From: Bacteroidota bacterium
GTDB lineage: Bacteria > Bacteroidota > Ignavibacteria > UBA10030 > BY39
Assembly: GCA_030682385.1 (NCBI GenBank)
Contig: JAUXOG010000043.1
Location: 36,064-100,063, forward strand
DNA length: 64,000 nt
Direction of reading: 5' to 3'
Both the position numbers and the translations under genes were made by a program. Positions 40,271 to 50,600 of this stretch are shown piece after piece (within the stretch, counting starts at the first letter, position 1; each line of letters begins with the position of its first letter). Under the pieces are notes generated by a model. That model saw only the letters and a program-made list of their open reading frames with translations. It made no database searches and was not told where the DNA came from.

Positions 40271-43200
40271 ATGCGTAAGTTGGTATATACTTTTTTCCTC
40301 TCCTTAATTATTTTCTTATCTACATCGGCAATCGAAAATTACAAATTAATTAAAATATTGATCCCGGATGATAATGCTTTTAAAAAATTGATTTCCATCG
40401 GTGTCGATTTAGAAGGTGCTTCCGGAAAAGTAGGAGATTGGTATCAACTTACTGTCTCTGATTCTGAAATGAAGTTGTTGTTAAATGAAGGGTTCCAAAT
40501 TAATGTTGAAATAGAAGATTTAACTCAATTCTATTCGTCTCGACTTTCAAAGCAAGCTTATGATGCTCTCGGTTTCGGTTATGGCAGTATGGGGGGGTAC
40601 TACACTTTCGACGAAGCTAGCCGACAACTTGATACAATGCGTTTATTATATCCGAATCTGATAACAGCAAAATTTAGTATCGGTAATTCGTTGCAAGGGA
40701 GACCGATCTGGGCAGTAAAAATATCTAAAAACGCTGACTTGCCCTCCACACGACCGGAAGTTTTTTACAACGCACTCACACACGCACGCGAACCTGCCGG
40801 TATGATGTCGCTAATTTATTTTATGTGGCACTTGCTTCAAAATTATGGCACCGACTCAGAAGCAACATACCTTGTTGATAATCGCCAGATGTATATTGTT
40901 CCGGTTGTAAATCCCGATGGTTACGAAGCTAATCGTAGGTTTGCCCCTAACGGCGGTGGAATGCGGCGGAAAAATATGAGAAACGCAATAACCGATAACG
41001 ATGTTCAAGGTGTCGATTTAAATCGAAACTTCGGATATATGTGGGGTTACGATAATAGTGGTTCAAGTCCAACTCCGACGGCAGCAACATATCGAGGTAC
41101 TTCTGCTTTTAGTGAACCTGAAACTCAGGTGTTGCGAGATTTCTGTATCAGTCGTTCCGCATACGGCGGAATTAAATTAGTCCTCAATTACCATACGTAC
41201 AGTAATCTATTGATTTATCCTTGGGGATATATTCCAAGTGCTGAGACTCCCGACTCACTTTTATACCGTGAATATGCAAAGGACATGACTCAATTTAACG
41301 AATATGTCTACGGAACACCCAGCCAGCTATTATATCCAGTAAATGGTGGTTCTGATGATTGGATGTATGGTGAGCAAACAATGAAGAACAAAATACTTTC
41401 GATGACACCTGAAGTTGGTACATCTACAGATGGTTTTTGGCCCCCCACAAGCAGAATTTTACCTTTAGCTCAGGAAAATTTATTTCCTAATTTATACTTA
41501 GCTCATGTTGCGGGTAGTTATCCGAGAGTACAGCAGATTGCAATATTCGATAGCAGCGGCGACGGCTATACAGAACGCGGTGAAAAATTTTACATAAAAT
41601 TTACAATGCGCAATAAAGGGCTCGAAGCAGCACAAAATGTAAGCTTGCAGCTCTCATCCTCTAACCCTTATATTCAAGTCCCTTCTAGTCCGATTATTTT
41701 TGGAGTTATGAATTCATTATCTAATAAAATAGATTCAATTCAATGTTCTATCGCAGCTTTGGCTCAGAACGGAACTTCAGCCCAAATATTCGCTGCTATT
41801 ACCGAGCAGAGTGGAAGAATTCTATACGATACGATTCCTGTTCTAATCGGAAAAAAGATTGTTAAGTTGGTTTTTTCAGACAGCGCCAGTAACGGAACCG
41901 GCAATTGGAATTTAGGTACAAGCTGGGGCTTATCTTCAGATAATCACACGCCGCCTTATTCATTCACCGATAGTCCTGCCGGGTTGTATGACAATAGTGC
42001 GGATAATAGTATGACATTGAACACCTCATTGATATTATCAGGTGGAACGGAAGTAAAATTAAAATTCTGGACGAAATGGGCAGTAGAAACCAAGTGGGAT
42101 TTTGCAACGGTCGAAGCATCCAGCAATGGAGGTTCTACATGGAGTACCTTAAAAGGTAAATATACGAAACCTGGAAGCGGCTCAGGTGTTCAGACTAGCG
42201 GTAGCTATGGTTTCGATGGCACACAATCCACATGGGTCGAGGAAGAGATGGATGTAACTCGGTTCATATCTAATCAATTTAAATTCCGGTTTAGATTGAG
42301 AAGCGATAGCTACATTACCGCGGATGGTTTTTATGTAGATGATATCCGTCTGATAGTATATACACCTGACACCACAAAATATAGAGATATGAATATCTCG
42401 CTCGGGGCAATTGATTTTGGAAAATTGGGTATAGGGAAATCGAAAGACACGACGATAATTATTGGTAACCTGCCCAGCTCGAATGATAATCTAAGTGGCT
42501 TGTCCACGCTAGTTTTATCAACTGGCTACAATTTAGAAAATGGCGGAAGCTTTGAAATTCCCGTTGGTGGAAGTCAAGAATTTCATGTTTCATTCAATCC
42601 ACTCTCTGAAGGGGCGCTTAATGATACATTATTAATTACACATAACGGTACTTCCTTGCAAAGCCCTGTAAAAATTGTTCTGTATGGGATCGCTTATCAT
42701 CCACCGCAATTTCTTACAAAACTCATTATCAAAAATACCATTCATACCGATTCACTATTCTTTGGCGAAGCATATGGTGCAACAGATGGGGTTGATACAT
42801 TATACGGTGAAGAAGAGCTCGAACCTTTACCGCCACTTGATTACTTCGATGTTAGATGGAATATTTCAGGCACTAACGGAACACTACTCGACATGCGCGA
42901 CACTTTGGGCGCTTCAAATCCTATAAATATATTTGAATGTATTTTCCAAGTTGGAACTGGTGGATATCCTATAACTATTTCTTGGAATTCTGACAGCTTA
43001 CCGAAAGGCGCTTTTATACTTAAAGACGCGCTTACAGCAGGTAATCTCGTTCATATCAATATGAAAAATACTGACTCGGTAATAGTTTCTGATACTTCGA
43101 TTAATGCGCTTCTAATAGAACACCAGAATTTGCCTTCGATAAAGTTGAGTGTGAACGCTTTGTGGAATCTTGTTTCGCTGCCTTCAGAGGTCGAAAATCC

Positions 43201-43570
43201 ACGTAAAAATGTTTTGTTCCCGACTGTTTCTTCACAAGCTTTTACTTATAGCGGTAACTATTTTTCGCGGGATACGTTAAAAAGGGGAGAAGGATATTGG
43301 TTGAAGTTTAATTCACCCGAAGAGATCGAAATAACTGGTTATGAGGTAATGACTGATACAATCGATGTTTTTGAAGGATGGAATTTAATCGGTTCCATCA
43401 GTCAGCCGGTTGGAGTGAACGGCATAATAACCGAACCGGAAAATATTATTAGTTCTGTATTTTATGGTTACGATTCAGGATACAAAGCCGTTCAATTAAT
43501 AATGCCAGGACAAGCATACTGGGTGAAAGTTAAGCAGAACGGTAAGTTGATATTGAGTATGAATAATTAA
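40271..43570 (+). CDS. Secreted M14 zinc carboxypeptidase
   Basis: THAREPAG zinc motif, GVDLNRNFGYMWGYD, LNYHTYSNLLIYPWGY, MTPEVGT. Confidence 0.94.
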   Translation: MRKLVYTFFLSLIIFLSTSAIENYKLIKILIPDDNAFKKLISIGVDLEGASGKVGDWYQLTVSDSEMKLLLNEGFQINVEIEDLTQFYSSRLSKQAYDALGFGYGSMGGYYTFDEASRQLDTMRLLYPNLITAKFSIGNSLQGRPIWAVKISKNADLPSTRPEVFYNALTHAREPAGMMSLIYFMWHLLQNYGTDSEATYLVDNRQMYIVPVVNPDGYEANRRFAPNGGGMRRKNMRNAITDNDVQGVDLNRNFGYMWGYDNSGSSPTPTAATYRGTSAFSEPETQVLRDFCISRSAYGGIKLVLNYHTYSNLLIYPWGYIPSAETPDSLLYREYAKDMTQFNEYVYGTPSQLLYPVNGGSDDWMYGEQTMKNKILSMTPEVGTSTDGFWPPTSRILPLAQENLFPNLYLAHVAGSYPRVQQIAIFDSSGDGYTERGEKFYIKFTMRNKGLEAAQNVSLQLSSSNPYIQVPSSPIIFGVMNSLSNKIDSIQCSIAALAQNGTSAQIFAAITEQSGRILYDTIPVLIGKKIVKLVFSDSASNGTGNWNLGTSWGLSSDNHTPPYSFTDSPAGLYDNSADNSMTLNTSLILSGGTEVKLKFWTKWAVETKWDFATVEASSNGGSTWSTLKGKYTKPGSGSGVQTSGSYGFDGTQSTWVEEEMDVTRFISNQFKFRFRLRSDSYITADGFYVDDIRLIVYTPDTTKYRDMNISLGAIDFGKLGIGKSKDTTIIIGNLPSSNDNLSGLSTLVLSTGYNLENGGSFEIPVGGSQEFHVSFNPLSEGALNDTLLITHNGTSLQSPVKIVLYGIAYHPPQFLTKLIIKNTIHTDSLFFGEAYGATDGVDTLYGEEELEPLPPLDYFDVRWNISGTNGTLLDMRDTLGASNPINIFECIFQVGTGGYPITISWNSDSLPKGAFILKDALTAGNLVHINMKNTDSVIVSDTSINALLIEHQNLPSIKLSVNALWNLVSLPSEVENPRKNVLFPTVSSQAFTYSGNYFSRDTLKRGEGYWLKFNSPEEIEITGYEVMTDTIDVFEGWNLIGSISQPVGVNGIITEPENIISSVFYGYDSGYKAVQLIMPGQAYWVKVKQNGKLILSMNN

Positions 43571-43595
43571 AGGGTGGTTCTAAAAATCCAAATCA

Positions 43596-43645
43596 ATGTC
43601 GAATCCACCTACTCCCGCAAAGGCGGGATTCGGCGGATTCGACAT
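43596..43645. repeat. Hairpin element after M14 peptidase gene
   Basis: atgtcgaatcc ... cccgcaaaggcggg ... ggattcgacat inverted repeat. Confidence 0.75.
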
Positions 43646-43676
43646 TAAAATTTTATTCTATTTTAGAAAACTTATC

Positions 43677-43715
43677 TAACTCCGGGTACTATGCTCGGAG
43701 TTTATTTATTTTCAC
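43677..43715 (+). terminator. Possible rho-independent terminator
   Basis: aactccg...cggagtt hairpin followed by tatttattttcac. Confidence 0.55.
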
Positions 43716-43830
43716 ATTTGGGAGTCGCTCCAAAAATTCTTATATTTTCACGCGTTATTTATTCTTGGCTGCTTATTGCCAACTTATCCGCCGAAGTTCG
43801 CTGGAAGCGGCCGAAGGCGGTTTGGCTATT

Positions 43831-43873
43831 GACAATTAACCATAAGTCAATGACTATTAAACCGCCCCCGTAG
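43831..43873 (+). repeat. Duplicated upstream flank + first 13 nt of tRNA-Arg
   Basis: gacaattaaccataagtcaatgactattaaaccgcccccgtag, about 40/43 identical by eye to 44068..44110. Confidence 0.85.
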
Positions 43874-43876
43874 TTC

Positions 43877-44020
43877 GAATTTGACATAACTTACCAAACG
43901 TAGTGCAGGTAAGTTATCTGTCAAATTCAGAATCCCGCAGAATCCGCCTGAGGCGGATTCTGCGGGACTCAAAATTACAAATGAGTTAGCTTCGCTACGC
44001 TCGCTAACTCATGTAATTTT
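43877..44020. repeat. Multi-hairpin element, unit 1 (three consecutive hairpins)
   Basis: Stems gaatttgaca-taacttacc/ggtaagttatctgtcaaattc; tcccgcagaatccgcc/ggcggattctgcggga; aaaattac-aa-atgagttagc/gctaactcat-gtaatttt. Confidence 0.85.
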
Positions 44021-44100
44021 TGAACTAAACCGTTTGTCGGGTCAAGAAATAAATTGAAAAGTTAAATGACAATTGACCATTAGTCATTGACTATTAAACC

Positions 44101-44173
44101 GCCCCCGTAGCTCAGTGGATAGAGCAGCGGTTTCCTAAACCGTTGGCCGGCAGTTCAACTCTGCCCGGGGGTA
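44101..44173 (+). tRNA. tRNA-Arg (anticodon CCT)
   Basis: Cloverleaf by eye: GCCCCCG/CGGGGGT acceptor, GCTC/GAGC D stem, GCGGT-TTCCTAA-ACCGT anticodon arm, GGCAG-TTCAACT-CTGCC T arm. Confidence 0.93.
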
Positions 44174-44193
44174 CAGATGTACCTGATTATGGT

Positions 44194-44284
44194 TTCTCCC
44201 GTCTATTCGCCGTTGGCGAATGACGGGATCCGCAAATTAACACATAAGTTAGCTTCGCTATGCTCGCTAACTTATGTTAATTTG
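44194..44284. repeat. Multi-hairpin element, unit 2 (two hairpins)
   Basis: Stems tcccgtctattcgcc/ggcgaatgacggga and aaattaac-ac-ataagttagc/gctaacttat-gttaattt. Confidence 0.85.
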
Positions 44285-44287
44285 GGA

Positions 44288-44326
44288 CTAAACCGTTGGC
44301 CGGCAGTTCAACTCTGCCCGGGGGTA
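44288..44326 (+). pseudogene. Duplicated 3' half of tRNA-Arg
   Basis: ctaaaccgttggccggcagttcaactctgcccgggggta identical to 44136..44173 apart from flank; no 5' half present. Confidence 0.9.
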
Positions 44327-44332
44327 CTAGAA

Positions 44333-44395
44333 AAAATTCAAAATTCAAAATTCAAAGTTCAAAAATCAAAAATCAAAAATCAAAAATCAAAAATC
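44333..44395. repeat. Heptamer tandem repeat (caaaatt/caaaaat) upstream of proS
   Basis: aaattcaaaattcaaaattcaaagttcaaaaatcaaaaatcaaaaatcaaaaatcaaaaatc, about 9 units. Confidence 0.9.
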
Positions 44396-44399
44396 TCTA

Positions 44400-46097
44400 A
44401 TGCGATTATCTAAAAGTTTTATACCAACTCAGAAAGAAGTTCCTTCTGATGCAACTATTCCAAGTCATCAACTAATGCTTCGCGCAGGATTGATGCGGCA
44501 ACTCGGCGCCGGAATATTTTCATTTCTACCTCTCGGCTACAAGGTGATGAAAAAAGTTATGAATTTAGTCCGCGAAGAAATTGATGCAATAGGCGGACAG
44601 GAATTTCATCTACCCGCGCTAAGCCCAATCGAAATTTGGGAAAAAACAGGCAGGGTGGAGGCATTCGGCGATATACTCTTCCACATAAAAAATCGTCCCT
44701 TGGTGTTGGCGCCCACTCACGAAGAAATTATCGGTTGGGTAGCGGCTAACCACATCGAATCGTACAAAGATTTACCACAGATTTGGTATCAGATTCAAAC
44801 TAAATTTCGAAACGAACCACGTCCGCGCTCCGGTGTTTTGCGAGGGCGACAGTTTGTGATGAAAGATTCATACAGTTTGGATGCCACTTGGGAAGGACTC
44901 GATAAGAGTTACGATTTGCACGCTGAAGCTTACAAGAAAATATTCACACGTGCAGGTTTGAAATTCTTTATTGTTGGTGCATCGAGCGGTGCGATGGGGG
45001 GAACCGGTTCGCAGGAGTTTATGGTCGAATCGCCTTCCGGTGAGGATACCTGTGCGGTTTGTGAAAGATGTGGTTATGCTGCAAACATCGAAGTTGCAGC
45101 CTCGAATGTCGAGAAAGCTGTTCGCGTTCCTGCAAATCTCCAACTAAAAGAAATTCATACACCAAATGTAAAAACCATTGATGAGCTACGGGACTATTTA
45201 AAAGTTGATGAAAGCATTTTAGCTAAATCTCTGGTTTACATACAGAATGGAATTCCACATCTGATAATGATGATGGGAAACGATCAGCTTAACGAAACAA
45301 AACTTCAAACGGTGATTGGGGCAAATGCACGGTCGGCGCACCCCGAAGAACTTGCTGAACTCACAGGTGCTGATGCCGGCTCAATTGGTCCACTTGGTTT
45401 AAAAGGGTTTAAGATTTTAATTGATAAGCGACTCGAAAATGCAAATGGACTTGTCAGCGGTATGAACAAAAACGATTACCACATAGGCAATATCGATTTA
45501 AAGCGTGATGTTCAGGTCGATGGTTATTACGATTTCCGCACAGTTGCTGCCGGCGAACCTTGCCCACAATGTAACGAACAACTTCGTGTGGTGAATGCAA
45601 TCGAACTCGGTCACATATTTAAACTTGGGACAAAATATGCCGACGCACTTGATGCAAAATTTTTAGACGAACACGGCGAGATGAAACCGATTATTATGGG
45701 TAGTTACGGAATTGGAATAGAACGGATTATCGCCTGCGGAATCGAACAAAGCCACGATGCCAACGGAATCATCTGGAATAAATCGGTGGCTCCTTACGAT
45801 GTTCATCTTATTTTGGTTAATTCGAATGTCGAGAATGTAGTTAGAACCGCAGAAAGTGTGTATGAAACTCTCATACAAAATAAATTCGAAGTTCTATACG
45901 ACGACCGTTCGAATGTAAGTCCCGGTTTCAAATTCAAAGATGCCGACTTGCTTGGCATGCCGCTTCACGTTATTATCGGTGAAAAGAATGTGGTGAAAAA
46001 TAAAATCGAAATTAAAGAACGCAAAAGCGGACAGCGGCATATCATCGAGATTGAACAGCTAATAAGTTTCATCAAAAACTTCTACGAAAATAATTAA
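44400..46097 (+). CDS. proS: Prolyl-tRNA synthetase
   Basis: MLRAGLMRQLGAGIFSFLPLGYKV; RFRNEPRPRSGVLRGRQFVMKDSYSLD-like block; MGSYGIGIERIIA. Confidence 0.96.
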   Translation: MRLSKSFIPTQKEVPSDATIPSHQLMLRAGLMRQLGAGIFSFLPLGYKVMKKVMNLVREEIDAIGGQEFHLPALSPIEIWEKTGRVEAFGDILFHIKNRPLVLAPTHEEIIGWVAANHIESYKDLPQIWYQIQTKFRNEPRPRSGVLRGRQFVMKDSYSLDATWEGLDKSYDLHAEAYKKIFTRAGLKFFIVGASSGAMGGTGSQEFMVESPSGEDTCAVCERCGYAANIEVAASNVEKAVRVPANLQLKEIHTPNVKTIDELRDYLKVDESILAKSLVYIQNGIPHLIMMMGNDQLNETKLQTVIGANARSAHPEELAELTGADAGSIGPLGLKGFKILIDKRLENANGLVSGMNKNDYHIGNIDLKRDVQVDGYYDFRTVAAGEPCPQCNEQLRVVNAIELGHIFKLGTKYADALDAKFLDEHGEMKPIIMGSYGIGIERIIACGIEQSHDANGIIWNKSVAPYDVHLILVNSNVENVVRTAESVYETLIQNKFEVLYDDRSNVSPGFKFKDADLLGMPLHVIIGEKNVVKNKIEIKERKSGQRHIIEIEQLISFIKNFYENN

Positions 46098-46098
46098 G

Positions 46099-47523
46099 AT
46101 GGTAGTAGAATATCCATTCATAATTGGTTCAGATAGAAGAACTTCAAAAATTGTAAAGGATATTATCAATCCTTATACAAACGAACTCGTTGCTAAAGTT
46201 CATTATGCCGAAGAAGCGGACGTTGAGGAAGCTATTCAGGTTGCTCAACAAGCTTTTCGAGTTACAAAAGTATTGCCTGCATATCGTCGTGCTGAAATTT
46301 TAGAAAACGTTTCCCGGATTTTAAGTAACCGCAAAACTGACTTAGCCAATTTGATGACGGCTGAAAGCGGCAAACCTATTACATATTCGCTGGCTGAACT
46401 TGACCGTGCAATTTATACATTCAAGTATGCATCCGAAGAAGCAAAAAGAATTTCCGGTGAAACAATTCCGCTCGACCTTGCAGCTCATTCTGAAAAACGA
46501 TTTGGAATTGTACGGCGGTTTCCGATCGGACCGATACTCGCTATTACACCATTCAACTTTCCATTAAATTTAGTTGCACACAAAGTTGCTCCTGCAATTG
46601 CTGCCGGAAACCCGATAGTTTTGAAGCCGGCACCCCAAGCTCCGATACTCGCTTTAATTCTCGCTGAAATTGTGCTTGAAGCCGGCGCACCTGCCGGAAT
46701 GCTGAACGTCCTTCCCTGTTCAAATGATTTAGCTGAGAAAATGGTTCGTGACGAACGTTTTAAAATGCTGACTTTTACAGGCAGTGCCAAAGTCGGTTGG
46801 TTTTTAAAATCTATTGCAGGTAATAAAAAAGTTGTTCTTGAACTCGGCGGCAATGCTGGTGTTATTGTTGATAAATCGGCTGATGTGCAATCGATCGTTA
46901 AACGGATTGCTTTAGGTGCATTCGGGCAAGCAGGACAAAGTTGTATTAAAGTTCAGCGGATTTATGTGGATGAAAAAATTGCAGACGAGTTTATAGAAAA
47001 ATTTCTATCAGCTACAAAAGAAACACAGTTTGGAGATCCTACAAAACTTGAAACTGTTGTTGGACCTTTGATTGATAAATCGGCGGCGGATAGAGTTACA
47101 GATTGGATTACCGAAGCCGTCGCATCTGGGGCAAAAATATTAACAGGTGGAAAACGAAACGGATTGGTTATCGAACCGACAGTTATAAGCGATGCAAAAC
47201 CGGATATGAAAATTGTATGTGAAGAAATATTCGGACCGGTTGTAACGCTTCATACATTCAAATTATTTGAAGATGCCGTTTCAGAAATCAACAACTCAAA
47301 ATACGGTTTACAAGCCGGTGTTTTCTCAAACGATTTTAAAAATATTATGTTCGCTTTTGAAAATTTAGAAGTTGGAGGGATTGTGGTTAACGACTTCCCG
47401 ACATATCGCATAGACCACATGCCTTACGGCGGCGTTAAAGATTCAGGTATCGGCAGGGAAGGGCTGAAATATGCCATCGAAGAGATGACTGAACCGAAGC
47501 TATTAGTTCTGAATCTCCCTTAA
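46099..47523 (+). CDS. Aldehyde dehydrogenase family protein
   Basis: TPFNFPLNLVAHKVAPAIAAGNPIVLKPAPQAP; LELGGNAGVIV; FGQAGQSCIKVQRI. Confidence 0.95.
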   Translation: MVVEYPFIIGSDRRTSKIVKDIINPYTNELVAKVHYAEEADVEEAIQVAQQAFRVTKVLPAYRRAEILENVSRILSNRKTDLANLMTAESGKPITYSLAELDRAIYTFKYASEEAKRISGETIPLDLAAHSEKRFGIVRRFPIGPILAITPFNFPLNLVAHKVAPAIAAGNPIVLKPAPQAPILALILAEIVLEAGAPAGMLNVLPCSNDLAEKMVRDERFKMLTFTGSAKVGWFLKSIAGNKKVVLELGGNAGVIVDKSADVQSIVKRIALGAFGQAGQSCIKVQRIYVDEKIADEFIEKFLSATKETQFGDPTKLETVVGPLIDKSAADRVTDWITEAVASGAKILTGGKRNGLVIEPTVISDAKPDMKIVCEEIFGPVVTLHTFKLFEDAVSEINNSKYGLQAGVFSNDFKNIMFAFENLEVGGIVVNDFPTYRIDHMPYGGVKDSGIGREGLKYAIEEMTEPKLLVLNLP

Positions 47524-47626
47524 AAACAAAATCCAAATAATTGTAATTACTTATTGCTTTTAATTTGCAATTTGATAATTTTGAACCATCAATTTCTATT
47601 CTTTTTAAATCTTATATCGAAAATAA

Positions 47627-50600
47627 ATGAGTCATTTCATACATCTTCATAATCATTCACATTATAGCTTGCTGGACGGCGCAGCAACAATCGATTCGCT
47701 TATCAAGGCGACAGTCGAAAATAAAATGCCGGCGGTTGCGTTAACCGATCACGGCGTGATGTTCGGGATTGCCGAGTTTTTTCTTAAAGCACGAAAGGCT
47801 GGAATCAAGCCGATACTCGGTTGCGAGTTTTATATCGTTCCGAAGGGGACTCGCTTCGAAAAGGAAATTGATAAAAAAAAGAAAGACCAGGGTAAGGGGC
47901 GCGGTATATATCAGCATCTTGTTCTTCTTGCAAAAAATATTGCTGGTTACCGCAACCTGATGAAACTTACCTCCTATGGACACCTGGAAGGATTCTATTA
48001 CAAACCACGCATCGACCTTGAACTTTTAAGAAAATATTCGCACGGGTTAGTTGCTCTTTCGGCTTGTCCGGCTGGCGTTGTGGCTGATGATATTCTTGAG
48101 GGAAAATATGATGAGGCAAAAAAATCAGCCTTAATCTACAAAGAAATTTTTCGGGATGATTTTTATCTGGAAATTCAGGATCATGGATTAGAAAAAGAAA
48201 AACCGATTCTTCAAAAAATGCCTCAATTGGCAAAAGAGCTGAATATAAAATTAGTCGCAACGAACGATATCCACTACATCAAACCTGAACACGCGATTGC
48301 ACACAATGTTCTTCTGCTGATACCCGAAGCATCATCGACAAGCAGCAGCGATTACACAAAATTAAAATACAATACCGACCAGCTTTATTTTAAGTCGGCG
48401 AAAGAAATGTGCGAGCTTTTCCAAGATTATCCTGAAGCAATCAATTCTACTTTGGAAATAAACGAAAAGATAGAAAACTTCGATATTCGTGCCGCCGAAC
48501 CTTATTTACCAAAATTTCCGATTCCTAAAGAAGCCGGTCTAAATAATTATGATGAATATCTTGAAAAGATAGTTCAGCAAAAAATTAACGAGCGATATCC
48601 TGTTGTAACTCCCGAAATTGAAGCACGCATAAAGCACGAGTTGTCTGTTATCAAAAAGATGAAGTATTCGAATTACTTTTTGGTTGTACAGGATTTTATT
48701 AATGCAGCAAAGGAGATGGGCATATCGGTCGGTCCGGGAAGGGGCAGCGCTGCGGGAAGTGTAGTGTCGTATGTTTTAGGCATTATCGATGTCGATCCGT
48801 TCAAATACGATTTGCTCTTCGAGCGGTTTTTAAATCCCGACCGCGTTAGCCTGCCCGATATCGATATCGATTTTAATGATGATAAACGCGATTTGGTTAT
48901 TCAATACGTTCGTGATAAATACGGCGAAAACTCGGTAGCTCAAATTATCACCTTCGGAACTCTCTCATCGCGCGCTGTTCTCAAAGATGTCGGCAGAGTA
49001 TTAGGAGTTGAATTAAGTGTTATTGATTCTATTACTAAATTAATTCCTTCCGAACAGGGAAAAGTTTATGAGTTAGACAAGGCGTTGAACACTATTCCTG
49101 AACTGAAGTCGGTGAGGGATAGTAAAGACCCAAAAATAAAAGAGCTAATCGAAATATCACGCGTTTTAGAAGGAATGAACCGCAACGCTTCGATGCACGC
49201 ATCGGGAGTTGTGATTGCACCCGGCGATATTACCGACTACGTTCCGCTTTATGCTACACCGCAAACCAAACCGATGACTCAATTTTATATGAACGATTTG
49301 GAAACTGTCGGTTTGTTAAAGATGGATTTCTTAGGTCTGCGAACACTGAAGGTTATTGAGAACGCATTAAAGTTGATCAAACAGAATCACGGTGTTGATA
49401 TCAACATCAACAAAATTCCTGAAGACGATCAAAAAATTTTTGAGATATTTCAGAAGGGGCACACAACGGGTATATTTCAATTTGAGTCTTCGGGGATGCG
49501 AGAATCGCTCATTAAACTGAAACCCACATCGATAAACGAGCTTGTTGCGATGAATGCTCTCTACCGTCCGGGTCCGATGGAGATGATTGACGAATTCATC
49601 AGTTGTAAAAAAGGAACTAAAAAAATTCAATACCTGCATCCTAAATTAGAACCTGTGTTAAAAGAGACTTACGGGGTTATAGTTTATCAGGAGCAAGTAA
49701 TGCGAATTACGAGCGAGATTGCCGGATTTTCCCTTGCCAAAGCGGATATTATGCGTCGCGCAATGGGGAAAAAAGATGAAGCCCTAATGGCGAAACAGAA
49801 AGATGAGTTTGTAAGTGGAGCCGTATCGCTGGGAATTCAAAAAAAATTAGCTGATGAAATTTTCGAAATGATACAGAAGTTTGCAAAGTACGGCTTCAAC
49901 AAATCGCACAGCGTTGTTTACGCTGTGTTGGCTCATCAGACGGCGTATCTCAAAGTTTACTATCCCGCTGAATTTATGACTTCGGCAATGTCGGCTGAAA
50001 TCGGCAATACAGATTATGTCGTTGAACTGATTGAAGAAGCCAATCGGCTCGGTCAGAAAGTTTTGCCCCCCGATGTGAACGAGAGTGAGGTAGATTTTTC
50101 AATTACGAAAAAAGGAATCAGGTTCGGTTTAAGTGCCATAAAGAATGTCGGAGTTGCAGCGGTAGAAAATATTATTAAAGCCCGGAAGGATAAGAAATTT
50201 TTTAACTTGTTCGAGTTGTGCTCGCGTGTTGATTTGAAATCGCTCAACAAGAAAACTCTCGAAGGATTGACTCTGGGAGGTGCGTTAGATTCGCTTGGCA
50301 GTCATCGAGCCGAAATATTTTCAAGCATCGAACGTGCTATTCAGTTCGGACAGAAAAAAAACGCTGAGGATTCGCTCGGTCAATCGAATTTGTTTGGTGG
50401 GGGAAAAGTTAAAGAAGAAACTTCAGAATATCCACCATTGGTAGCGACTGAACCTTGGAGTCAGCACGACTTGCTGGCGAACGAGAAAAAGGTTTTAGGA
50501 TTTTATATATCGGGACATCCGCTGCGAAAATATGAGTTGGATATCAAAGCGTTTTCAACCGTGAAGTTCAATTCGCAAGAGGGAATTAAAAACGGATCAA

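Noticed and set aside
44288-44326. Second tRNA gene
   Set aside because: Only the 3' half (anticodon 3' stem, T arm, acceptor 3' strand) is present; no D arm or 5' acceptor strand
44333-44395. CRISPR array
   Set aside because: Seven-nt tandem units without spacers and no cas genes in the window
44177-44413. 78-aa ORF downstream of tRNA-Arg
   Set aside because: Runs through the hairpin unit, the tRNA 3'-half copy and heptamer repeats; translation (KIQNSKFKVQKSKIKNQKSK) is repeat-derived
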